Shown here in pieces: positions 6,927-13,576 of a stretch of 23,002 nucleotides of DNA; position 1 is the first letter of the stretch, and each line of letters begins with the position of its first letter. The notes below the pieces were generated by a model, which was not told where the DNA came from, did no database searches, and worked only from the letters and a program-made list of their open reading frames with translations. Source of the stretch: a virus. The translations under genes were made by a program, and so were the position numbers. The DNA is taken from positions 1-23,002 of IMG/VR virus record IMGVR_UViG_3300033153_012070. The stretch is one strand, 5' to 3'.

Positions 6927-7189
6927 TTTCATAAATGGCAGTTTTGAAACCTTATCTGGATTTTTTTGTTCTATTGCATTGCAGAAAAATCATAAAAGAT
7001 AAAGAAATAAAAGGGGTAAGTATTTTGGCAATAGAATTTTTTACTTTGTGGGGATTTTGGAATTTATTTTATTATCCACATCTGGAACAATGGTTTTCGT
7101 TTTATGGTGGATTATTTATAGTGTCTGCAAATTGCCTATGGGTTGGATTAATAATTTATTATTCGAGGAAATCTAAAAATGAAAAATAA
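6910..7189 (+). pseudogene. Small two-helix membrane protein split by a +1 frame change
   Basis: From ATG 6910 (or 6913) the frame reads MMTYPDFINGSFETLSGFF and then runs into a stop. Skipping one base in the run of seven T at 6961-6967 joins it to FFVLLHCRKIIKDKEIKG, then VSILAIEFFTLWGFWNLFYYPHL, and a last membrane segment GGLFIVSANCLWVGLIIYY, ending at 7189. The joined product of about 92 residues resembles a small phage membrane protein family that I recognise by YPDFINGxFE and FFTxWGFWNLYYYPHL. The 84-aa frame that starts at 6935 (MAVLKPYLDFF) is open by itself, but its first residues do not fit the family. Function unknown. See also 6292 and 22195. Confidence 0.65.
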
Positions 7190-7763
7190 AATAAAAATTG
7201 CATTTGATTTAGATGGAGTTTTAATAGACATGGAAACCCCTATCAAAAAGTTCCTATTAGAAATTCATGGAGTTGAACTCAAAGATAATTATGACGAATT
7301 TAATCTCGCGATTCCTACGGGATTATCAAGTAAAGAATTGTGGAAAATTTATCGAATGGTTTATAAAGAATTCAAAAATATACCTATCTATTATGGAGCA
7401 ACTGAATTATTAACAAAACTATATGAAAAGACAAATGAGCCACCGTTGATTTTAACCGCAAGGCCACTTGATGTTGCGAGCGATACCTATGCAGTCGTTA
7501 AACGAATAATGGGAAAGATTCCATTTTCTTTAATTTTAAAACATCCCAGGGCAGATAAGGCTCAATATTTACATGGGTATGAATATTACGTAGAAGATCG
7601 TAGACAGAATGCTATCGAATTGAGTGAAGCGGGGTTTAAAATTCCTTTAGTTCGCAAAAATTATAATTATATACCAGATATCATCTATAAACATCCAAAT
7701 ATTTGGTATATTGATGGAATTTACAATTTAATATCTCACATTGAGTATTGGATAGCCGAATGA
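7179..7763 (+). CDS. HAD-family phosphatase, 5'(3')-deoxyribonucleotidase-like
   Basis: A 194-aa protein with the HAD motif I DLDGVL at residues 10-15 (nucleophile D10, acid/base D12), motif II-like LILTARP about residue 95, a conserved lysine region (LKHPRADKAQYL) and motif III-like YVEDRRQNA. The cap between motif I and II is small and helical, as in mitochondrial-type deoxyribonucleotidases, which remove phosphate from dNMPs. In a phage this would tune nucleotide pools, for example lowering an unwanted dNMP. A good ribosome binding site GAGGAAA lies before the ATG. Substrate is not certain; other HAD phosphatases share these motifs. Confidence 0.75.
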   Translation: MKNKIKIAFDLDGVLIDMETPIKKFLLEIHGVELKDNYDEFNLAIPTGLSSKELWKIYRMVYKEFKNIPIYYGATELLTKLYEKTNEPPLILTARPLDVASDTYAVVKRIMGKIPFSLILKHPRADKAQYLHGYEYYVEDRRQNAIELSEAGFKIPLVRKNYNYIPDIIYKHPNIWYIDGIYNLISHIEYWIAE

Positions 7764-9286
7764 TCCAACGTCGCAAACCAATTGATTCCAGAATCGAAAG
7801 ACAAATTGTGCAGGGGCTCATAACCTCGGAAAGATTTATTCGAGAAATCAGGCCCATTTTCAAAAATGGTTCTCTATCGTTGCCGTTTACAAAAATAATC
7901 GCAACATGGTGTTTTGAATTCTTTGAAAATTATCAAACCGCTCCTGGCAAAACAATTCAGGATATTTTTATTGAAAAAAAGAAACACGAGCTTGATTCAG
8001 ACACTTCTGAATTAATCGAAGATTTTTTAGCTTCTATCTCAGATGAATATGAAAGACAAGATAGTTTCAATGTTGGCTATTATCTAAGAAAAGCAGAATT
8101 TCATTTACGCTCAACATCATTACAAAATCTATCAAAAGAAATTAGTAAAGCGGTTAATGGAGGTAGAATAGAAGAAGCAGAGGCATTGGCAAAAGGATAT
8201 GAAAGAATTCAAAGGCCACAATCACGAGGCATTGATCCCATAAATGATAATCAAGTAATTGCCAATGCATTTTCAGAAGATTCGGGGGATAAGTTATTTG
8301 CCTTGCCTGGAGCAATCGGCGATGTGATGGGAGAATTAGAAAGGGGATGGTTATTTGCTATTGTTGGAGCAGCTAAAGCGGGCAAAACATGGTGGCTGAT
8401 GCTAATTGCCCTGAGAGCCTTATTTGCCGGATACAACGTAATTTTTGTGAGTCTTGAAATGTCAGAAAAGGCTATGATAAGAAGGATACACCATTATATC
8501 AATGGTCTTCCAACAAGGAAATGGGCAGGTGAAATGCTTATTCCTATTTTTGATTGTGAACATAATCAAAGGGGCACTTGTGATTGGAAATCAAAAAGAA
8601 CCGGCAAGATTGATTTAATAGGAGAAGAAGATGGGGAAATTCCGCCTTTTGACGATGCTCCAAAAGGATATAAAGTTTGTACCGAATGCATGAGAACAAG
8701 GGATTTTATTTGTTCAAGTTGGTTTAAAAAAGTAACAAAAGAAGAATTGACAATTAGCCAAGTCCTTAAAAAGAAACAAGCATTAAAAAGATCCGCCTTA
8801 ATCAGGGGTAGCAAATTTCATCTTGTTGAATTTCCTTCAGGATCATTAACGATGTCAGAATTACGAGCCTATCTTTATAATCTTGAACAATATGATGGGT
8901 TTGTTCCGGATGTAATAATCACTGATTACGCAGATAAATTTAAACCAGAAAGATCTGGTGAATATCGACACGGGATAAACGAGATATGGGAAGGGCACGA
9001 GGGGCTTGCGCAGGATAAAAATGCATCGGTTGTTACGGCTTCACAATCAAATACAGCCCGAACAGGAAAAAGAATAGGACAGGGTTCCTGGGCAGAAGAT
9101 ATCAGGAAATTAAATTTAATTGATGCAGGAATGGCGTTAAATATGACGCCGGAACAAAAATTAAAAGGATTGATGGAAATTGGTATAATGGCACAAAGAC
9201 ATGATTGGTTCGACGTTTTGGGAATTGTCAATGTGCTTCATCAATTGAAGATAGGAAGGCCGTATCTTTCAAGTTATTATATTTAA
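7760..9286 (+). CDS. DnaB-like replicative helicase with zinc insertion
   Basis: A 508-aa protein. The N-terminal 150 residues are helical, like the collar domain of DnaB. The RecA core has Walker A GAAKAGKT at 203-210, the DnaB-type VSLEMSEKAM at 230-239, a Walker B IITDYAD at 386-392 and a sensor-like VVTASQSN near 424-431. Between them (residues about 255-320) is an insertion with cysteines at 266, 274, 307, 310 and 318, probably a zinc knuckle. Other phage DnaB-type helicases carry a similar insertion. It would unwind the phage fork with the primase at 2956. Start chosen at ATG 7760, which overlaps the HAD stop; a TTG at 7748 is less likely. It ends at the third promoter-like copy. Confidence 0.82.
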   Translation: MIQRRKPIDSRIERQIVQGLITSERFIREIRPIFKNGSLSLPFTKIIATWCFEFFENYQTAPGKTIQDIFIEKKKHELDSDTSELIEDFLASISDEYERQDSFNVGYYLRKAEFHLRSTSLQNLSKEISKAVNGGRIEEAEALAKGYERIQRPQSRGIDPINDNQVIANAFSEDSGDKLFALPGAIGDVMGELERGWLFAIVGAAKAGKTWWLMLIALRALFAGYNVIFVSLEMSEKAMIRRIHHYINGLPTRKWAGEMLIPIFDCEHNQRGTCDWKSKRTGKIDLIGEEDGEIPPFDDAPKGYKVCTECMRTRDFICSSWFKKVTKEELTISQVLKKKQALKRSALIRGSKFHLVEFPSGSLTMSELRAYLYNLEQYDGFVPDVIITDYADKFKPERSGEYRHGINEIWEGHEGLAQDKNASVVTASQSNTARTGKRIGQGSWAEDIRKLNLIDAGMALNMTPEQKLKGLMEIGIMAQRHDWFDVLGIVNVLHQLKIGRPYLSSYYI

Positions 9287-9310
9287 AACTTTTAGATTTT
9301 CTTATAATAT
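9284..9310 (+). promoter_or_regulatory. Promoter-like element, copy 3
   Basis: AAAACTTTTA starts at 9285 and TATAAT at 9303, the same 18-base offset as the other copies; the 11 bases between the boxes differ, which marks the two boxes as the conserved parts. It overlaps the helicase stop codon and precedes GAGAGGAA and the ATG at 9325. Confidence 0.6.
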
Positions 9311-9324
9311 AAAAAAGAGAGGAA

Positions 9325-10248
9325 ATGATGACTAAATCAAATTGGATAATGGCAATAATTATATTTATATTTCTTATGGCATGTTGTATTTTTTTTATAC
9401 TTCAAAATCTTATACAAGATAAAATAAAAATAAAACAATTAACTATTTTAAATACTGAATTGCAAAATAAAATCAATGAAATTGAAATTGTAGAAACAAA
9501 ATCTAAAAGCGATATCAAGAATTATATTTTAACTCATTATAAAACTATCCCGTCCATCATAGCCACTGAAATAACAGAAAATATTTTAATTTCAAGCAAA
9601 AAACATGGTATATCGCCTATTACAATCGTAGCAGTAATGGAGGTTGAATCTTCATTTAATCCTGCTCTGGTCGGGCCGAAAACAAAATATGGCAAAGCCC
9701 GTGGGTTAATGCAAGTTATGCCAAAATTTTGGGTAAAAGAATTAAATAAAAATAAATATGATTTTCATGATATTAAAATAGGTATCGATTCGGGAACATA
9801 TATATTAAAAAAATATTTGGTACAAAAAAAATATAATATGAAAAAAGCCTTATATAAATATGTTAATGGTGACAATCAATATGTTGCGAATGTATATAAC
9901 GCGATGGGAAAATTTGTTGTTTTTAGAAATATTGTCGATATTAAGAAACAAAAATCTATTGAAAATAAAAAAGAATTTATTGAAAAGAAACAAGAAATAA
10001 TTTTAGAATATAATTATAAAAAGGAGGATTATGAACCTTTTGTACATGTAGTAAAATATCATGGCGAGACATTATCATTAATGGCAAAATGGTACACTGG
10101 TAAAATAAATAATTGGAAAAAGATTTTAGAAATAAATTCACATATTGTTCCTGAAAAAATGCAAATAGGAGCTCAAATAATTATACCAAATAATTTAATA
10201 AGAACAAGAATTCCTATGACAAAAGAGTTTGTAGATGAATATTTGTAG
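9325..10248 (+). CDS. Membrane-anchored lytic transglycosylase with LysM
   Basis: A 307-aa protein. Residues 7-29 form one membrane segment (IMAIIIFIFLMACCIFFIL), probably an uncleaved anchor. A coiled region follows, then an SLT domain from about residue 95: VVAVMEVESSFNP carries the catalytic glutamate, then GKARGLMQVMP as in the second SLT motif. The C-terminal about 50 residues are one LysM-like repeat (HVVKYHGETLSLMAKWYTGKINNWKKILEIN split over 245-290) that would bind peptidoglycan. It cuts the glycan strand with formation of 1,6-anhydro-MurNAc. Its location between helicase and queuosine-type genes, with its own promoter copy, is unlike the usual lysis or tail module. It may serve lysis, DNA entry, or envelope remodelling. 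Confidence 0.85.
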   Translation: MMTKSNWIMAIIIFIFLMACCIFFILQNLIQDKIKIKQLTILNTELQNKINEIEIVETKSKSDIKNYILTHYKTIPSIIATEITENILISSKKHGISPITIVAVMEVESSFNPALVGPKTKYGKARGLMQVMPKFWVKELNKNKYDFHDIKIGIDSGTYILKKYLVQKKYNMKKALYKYVNGDNQYVANVYNAMGKFVVFRNIVDIKKQKSIENKKEFIEKKQEIILEYNYKKEDYEPFVHVVKYHGETLSLMAKWYTGKINNWKKILEINSHIVPEKMQIGAQIIIPNNLIRTRIPMTKEFVDEYL

Positions 10249-10260
10249 AAAGGAAACAAA

Positions 10261-10653
10261 ATGATAACAATAACGAAAATATTTGAATTTGCTGCGGGAC
10301 ATCATCTTCCACATCATGAAGGGGCTTGCAAAAATAAACACGGCCACAACTTTAAATTAGAAATCACAGTTGGCAAACGATTAAAAGATCTATTACTCGA
10401 AGACGCATCTCTTGAAAATTTTCCATCAAAAGGCATGGTAATGGATTTTTCTGATTTGAAAAAAATAGTTAAAGAGAAGGCAATTGATTTATTAGATCAC
10501 AAATATCTAAACGATGTGATTTCTAATCCAACGGCTGAATTACTTGTGATAGAAATTAGAGGATTGATTGGTAATGAAATTGAGAAATATGGCCGGTTAC
10601 TTAAAGTTCGATTATGGGAATCTTCGACATCATATGCAGAATGGAAGGCATGA
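10261..10653 (+). CDS. queD: QueD, 6-carboxy-tetrahydropterin synthase
   Basis: A 130-aa protein of the PTPS/QueD family. Residues 8-31 read FEFAAGHHLPHHEGACKNKHGHN and hold the zinc histidines (about H14, H27, H29) and the catalytic cysteine C23. MDFSDLKK, LDHKYLND and NPTAELL later in the chain match the family order. It converts dihydroneopterin triphosphate, the FolE product, into carboxy-tetrahydropterin, the second step to preQ0. A ribosome binding site (AAAGGAAAC) lies 5 bases before the ATG. It overlaps a small MKIY-type gene by ATGA. Confidence 0.93.
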   Translation: MITITKIFEFAAGHHLPHHEGACKNKHGHNFKLEITVGKRLKDLLLEDASLENFPSKGMVMDFSDLKKIVKEKAIDLLDHKYLNDVISNPTAELLVIEIRGLIGNEIEKYGRLLKVRLWESSTSYAEWKA

Positions 10654-10799
10654 AAATATATCTCGCAGATACAAATCAACGAGATCATCTTGGCCATATT
10701 GTGAAAGTGGGGGGGCAATGGCATTTAGAATCCTATTTTGCTATTATGAAAAATAAAATCTGTATTAAAAAATGGTCAATATTTAAAGATAAAAAATGA
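10650..10799 (+). CDS. MKIY-family small protein 1 (DpdA N-terminal-segment-like)
   Basis: A 49-aa protein. It starts MKIYLADT and has HLESYFAI at residues 25-32. This is the most diverged member of a set of five short proteins in this window that share MKIY(F/L/I)A at the start and (R)L(L/I)SYY about 25 residues later. The start overlaps the queD stop (ATGA), and its stop overlaps the next MKIY gene. No function is known to me; see the protein at 14493 and the DpdA-like gene. Confidence 0.6.
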   Translation: MKIYLADTNQRDHLGHIVKVGGQWHLESYFAIMKNKICIKKWSIFKDKK

Positions 10800-10972
10800 A
10801 AATATACTTCGCAGGAAGCGCCGCGACAAAAGAGAGAGAAGAAATATGGTTAAATAGAGGAATAAAAAACAGACTTATTTCTTACTATATTCATATAACC
10901 AATGAATTATTAAATAAAGATACAGAAGTTATATTTAAAAGGATCAATCGTGCAAACAATAAACATAAATGA
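10796..10972 (+). CDS. MKIY-family small protein 2 (DpdA N-terminal-segment-like)
   Basis: A 58-aa protein. It opens with MKIYFAGSAATKEREE, then GIKNRLISYY at residues 22-31, and ends in a lysine-rich tail. This is the member that best resembles the first strand-helix-strand unit of DpdA/TGT-type barrels (strand plus G, helix, then G-x-x-x-(I/L)L-x-x-(Y) strand). Upstream ATGA overlap; its last 23 bases overlap queE, in another frame. Confidence 0.65.
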   Translation: MKIYFAGSAATKEREEIWLNRGIKNRLISYYIHITNELLNKDTEVIFKRINRANNKHK

Positions 10973-11597
10973 AATATTCGCCGGCATCAATGGAGAAGTA
11001 AATCGGTGGCATCAGGGTTCGGCAACTGTTTTTGTCAGATTTCAAGGGTGTAATCTCAAATGTAGCTACTGCGACACAAAACATGCCCAATCTCAAGCAG
11101 GCCACGAACCCTACACAATTCCCGAATTATTGGCCGAGATTAAATTTTTTGGAATTAAAAGGGCGACTATTACTGGTGGAGAACCGTTGTTACAAAAAGC
11201 TATTTATAAATTAATTGTAAAATTAGTTATATCCGGGTTTCAAATTTCAATCGAAACAAACGGATCAATTAGAATCCCCTCTCCATTGATAAACGACGAA
11301 ATTTGTTGGATCGTTGATTATAAAATGGAATTCTCTGATCAAATGATTATAAAAAATTATCTTAATTTAACAAAAAATGATTGGGTTAAATTTGTAATTC
11401 CGGATAGGCATGAATTCGATAGGGCCATTTTAATAAAAGAAGATTTGCAAAAAAGGGGATGCAAAGCAAAATTTGCCTTCAGCCCCATCGGGGCAGATTT
11501 TTCGTTGGCAGGGCAAATAGTTGATTGGTTGGTCGAGGATGAAATTAATGATGTTATTTTGAATCTTCAGATTCATAAGATAATCAATGCAAGATAA
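10950..11597 (+). CDS. queE: QueE, 7-carboxy-7-deazaguanine synthase (radical SAM)
   Basis: A 215-aa radical SAM enzyme that turns carboxy-tetrahydropterin into 7-carboxy-7-deazaguanine. The iron-sulfur cysteines are C34, C38 and C41 in GCNLKCSYCDTKHAQ; TITGGEPLL (about residues 74-82) is the SAM-binding motif; IETNGS and DYKM(E) follow in the QueE order. IFAGINGE at the N-terminus matches the substrate-binding start of QueE. It has a GTG start with AAAAGGATC before it, inside the preceding MKIY gene. Length is normal. Confidence 0.93.
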   Translation: MQTININEIFAGINGEVNRWHQGSATVFVRFQGCNLKCSYCDTKHAQSQAGHEPYTIPELLAEIKFFGIKRATITGGEPLLQKAIYKLIVKLVISGFQISIETNGSIRIPSPLINDEICWIVDYKMEFSDQMIIKNYLNLTKNDWVKFVIPDRHEFDRAILIKEDLQKRGCKAKFAFSPIGADFSLAGQIVDWLVEDEINDVILNLQIHKIINAR

Positions 11598-11607
11598 AAT
11601 AATTTTT

Positions 11608-11637
11608 AAAAACTTCAATAAAATCTTATAATATAAT
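11608..11637 (+). promoter_or_regulatory. Promoter-like element, copy 4
   Basis: AAAACTTCA starts at 11609 and TATAAT at 11627, again 18 bases apart. It lies in the gap after queE, followed by AAAGGAAAA and the ATG at 11650. The variable base after AAAACTT (T or C) followed by A is reminiscent of the T4 MotA box ending. Confidence 0.6.
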
Positions 11638-11649
11638 AAAGGAAAATTA

Positions 11650-11832
11650 ATGGGAATATCAAGATTTAGAAATATCAAAAGAGATGCTCATATCAATAAA
11701 ATAGGATTATGGGTTAATTGTGATGGAACAACAATAAAAGATCGCAAGCCAGATTTGGAGTTGAAACCAAATCATTTCAGGTTTGTACAGAAATGGCGGC
11801 CTGTAAAAAATAAAAAGGGAGGAACAAAATGA
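11650..11832 (+). CDS. Small basic hypothetical protein
   Basis: A 60-aa protein not recognised: MGISRFRNIKRDAHINKIG, then LWVNCDGTTIKDRKPDLELKP in two pieces, and a lysine-rich end. It follows promoter copy 4 and a ribosome binding site and overlaps the next ORF by 4 bases. The high fraction of basic residues would suit nucleic-acid binding, but nothing proves it. Confidence 0.6.
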   Translation: MGISRFRNIKRDAHINKIGLWVNCDGTTIKDRKPDLELKPNHFRFVQKWRPVKNKKGGTK

Positions 11833-11948
11833 AAATAAAAGGCTTAACAGAGCAGCAGTTGAAAAAACGGAAAAATTATCTTGAAAAAACAAACCCGGCC
11901 TCAAGATGGATTAAATACATTAAATATCATTTAAGAAAGGGTGTTTAA
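11829..11948 (+). CDS. 39-codon basic ORF
   Basis: A short protein (MKIKGLTEQQLKKRKNYLEK, then TNPASRWIKYIKYHLRKGV). It is helical and basic. The strong ribosome binding site AAAAGGGAGGAACAAA precedes the ATG and makes it likely to be translated. It ends at the first base pair of the structured RNA that follows. Function unknown. Confidence 0.5.
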   Translation: MKIKGLTEQQLKKRKNYLEKTNPASRWIKYIKYHLRKGV

Positions 11949-11949
11949 A

Positions 11950-12194
11950 AAATTATGGTAGCGATACAGCGGCAATGTATCTGCGCTTCAAAATCTCCAA
12001 GCGCAACAGACCCAAGTAACCTAATGGTGAACGGGCGGCGTGCCCGAAAAGGGATGCGACAATTAAAGATCCTGTGCCGGAAGCTCCGGTGGAGTAATCT
12101 AAATAAGAAAATCAGAAATAGGTGGAGGGATATCGTGCCCATAGAAGCCCTTCTGATACGACCGTGTCAGCGAAAATCCGGCCTATCATAATTT
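11950..12194 (+). ncRNA. Structured non-coding RNA candidate, about 245 nt
   Basis: The ends pair: AAATTATGGTAG (11950-11961) with CTATCATAATTT (12183-12194), 12 pairs with one G-U. Inside are GATACA/TGTATC (11963-11981), TGCGCTT/AAGCGCA (11982-12005), CGGGC/GCCCG (12032-12046), GCCGGA/TCCGGT (12076-12090) and ATCAGAA/TTCTGAT (12111-12157). GC content is visibly higher than in the coding DNA around it. A reading frame at 11955-12191 exists but has no ribosome binding site and an unlikely Arg-rich product. I find no RNase P, tmRNA, 6S, tRNA or group I intron signature. It fills the only long gap in the window. Role unknown; it is in the 7-deazaguanine module, downstream of promoter copy 4. Confidence 0.7.
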
Positions 12195-12246
12195 AATTTT
12201 TAAATAATTAAAAAAAGAAATTAAAACTCAACAAAGGAGAATTAAA

Positions 12247-12849
12247 ATGGCACTAACTAAAGAAAATATCACAAGAGAATTATTGGAAAAGGTAGCAGCA
12301 GATTTAAACAAAACCATCTTGGATGCAGAATCGGCAATTCCGATAGACGGGGTTATGGAAGATGCCTTCCGAGCAGATGTGTTAGAAGTTGGAGGGATGT
12401 TGATTGCAGGAGATGTTTCTAAATTAAAACCAGAAACTGGCGAAGTTTTAGGGGCAATGGGAATAGAGTTGTTTGTTGAAGTAAAGGGCACGGATGAAAA
12501 GGAAGAGATTGTTGAACCCCCGGAATCAACTGTTGACAATAAAGAGGAAACGGTCAGCAAACCAAAACCAGAAAAGGAAGATAAAACAGAAATCCCAAAA
12601 ACATTGAATAAAAAAAGTATTCCAGGAGTCATAGTCAGTATTCTTGAATTTATCCAAAAAGCCCCCAAAGAAGGCATCAATATCAAAGAAATCGCCAATA
12701 AATTAACCAAAAGATTTCCCGACAGAAAAGCCGACGCAATGATGAAAACAATTAGGGCTCAAATTGGAGGCAAAAAAACGCCGACCCGGATGGAAAAAGA
12801 GAAAAAAGTCGAATTTAGCATCTCTGATGGTAAATATTCTATTTCTTAA
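12247..12849 (+). CDS. Hypothetical protein with acidic linker and C-terminal winged-helix-like domain
   Basis: A 200-aa protein. Residues 1-85 are helical (ENITRELLEKVAADLNKTIL). Residues about 85-120 form a Glu/Lys/Pro-rich linker. Residues about 122-200 (SIPGVIVSILEFIQKAPKEG, INIKEIANKLTKRFPDRKAD, then a strand pair KKVEFSISDGKYSIS) look like a small winged-helix domain such as HARE-HTH. That fold binds DNA, so a DNA-binding or regulatory protein is possible. AAAGGAG precedes the ATG. It lies between the structured RNA and queC. Confidence 0.6.
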   Translation: MALTKENITRELLEKVAADLNKTILDAESAIPIDGVMEDAFRADVLEVGGMLIAGDVSKLKPETGEVLGAMGIELFVEVKGTDEKEEIVEPPESTVDNKEETVSKPKPEKEDKTEIPKTLNKKSIPGVIVSILEFIQKAPKEGINIKEIANKLTKRFPDRKADAMMKTIRAQIGGKKTPTRMEKEKKVEFSISDGKYSIS

Positions 12850-12874
12850 GCCTAAATAAAAAAGGAGAATGGGA

Positions 12875-13576
12875 ATGGACAAGGGACTTAAAAAAGCTCT
12901 TGTCCTCTTTTCTGGAGGACAAGACTCTACTACCTGTTTATATTGGGCGAAGAATAAATTTGATGATATTAAGACTTTGAATATTGATTATGCCCAACGC
13001 CATGTAATTGAAACTAAGTGTGCTCAAAAAATTGCAATAGAAATCGCCAAGGTATCTTATCAAAAATTCCAAACAACGGTTTTTCAAGACATCGGAGATT
13101 CTGCATTGATACAAGAGGGGAATGTGTCAGAGAAACATCGTAGTTCCACTGATTTACCCGCATCATTTGTGCCTGGCCGTAATATTTTATTTTTAACGAT
13201 TGCCGCCGCAATAGCGTATAAACATGATATATTCGATATTGTTACTGGGGTTTGTCAAACTGATTATAGTGGATACCCTGACTGTAGAAAGAAAACAATT
13301 AACGCAATAGAACAGTCATTGTCTTTAGGGATAAATACAAGATTTAAAATTCATACCCCATTAATGTATTTAACAAAAGCTGAAACGGTTGAGCTGGCAG
13401 AATCTTTACCCGGTTGTATGAATGCTTTGGCATATAGTCACACTTGTTATGAAGGGCAAATCCCACCGTGTATGGAATGTCTGGCGTGTAAATTAAGGGC
13501 AAAGGGATTTAAAGAAGCCGAAATTGAAGACCCATTAATAAAGAGAATGAAAAAAAGGGGGGATTTAAATATATGA
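12875..13576 (+). CDS. queC: QueC, 7-cyano-7-deazaguanine (preQ0) synthase
   Basis: A 233-aa protein. The PP-loop SGGQDST is at residues 13-19 and binds ATP. FVPGRNILFL and GVCQTDYSGYPDCR follow in QueC order, and the C-terminal zinc site is TCYEGQIPPCMECLACKLR. It converts 7-carboxy-7-deazaguanine through its amide to preQ0, using ATP and ammonia. All family motifs look complete. I prefer the ATG at 12875, 7 bases after GGAG; the ATG at 12869 is only one base from it. Its end overlaps the fused folE gene by 4 bases. Confidence 0.93.
   Translation: MDKGLKKALVLFSGGQDSTTCLYWAKNKFDDIKTLNIDYAQRHVIETKCAQKIAIEIAKVSYQKFQTTVFQDIGDSALIQEGNVSEKHRSSTDLPASFVPGRNILFLTIAAAIAYKHDIFDIVTGVCQTDYSGYPDCRKKTINAIEQSLSLGINTRFKIHTPLMYLTKAETVELAESLPGCMNALAYSHTCYEGQIPPCMECLACKLRAKGFKEAEIEDPLIKRMKKRGDLNI

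Noticed and set aside
11955-12191. 78-codon frame inside the structured RNA
   Set aside because: No ribosome binding site, Arg- and Cys-rich product unlike its neighbours, higher GC, and the frame is explained by the paired RNA segments.
12184-12216. Intrinsic terminator after the structured RNA
   Set aside because: The TTTAATT/AATTAAA hairpin has only A-T pairs and is followed by A, not T, on the transcribed strand.
12228-12710. 160-codon frame on the - strand opposite the 12247 gene
   Set aside because: Ser/Ile-rich shadow of a lysine/glutamate-rich gene; no start signal on the - strand and all other genes are on the + strand.
10248-12874. preQ1 or preQ0 riboswitch controlling the que genes
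   Set aside because: No short leader with the known preQ1 hairpin and A-rich tail is visible before queD, queE or queC; the gaps are too short except for 11950-12194, which does not fit.
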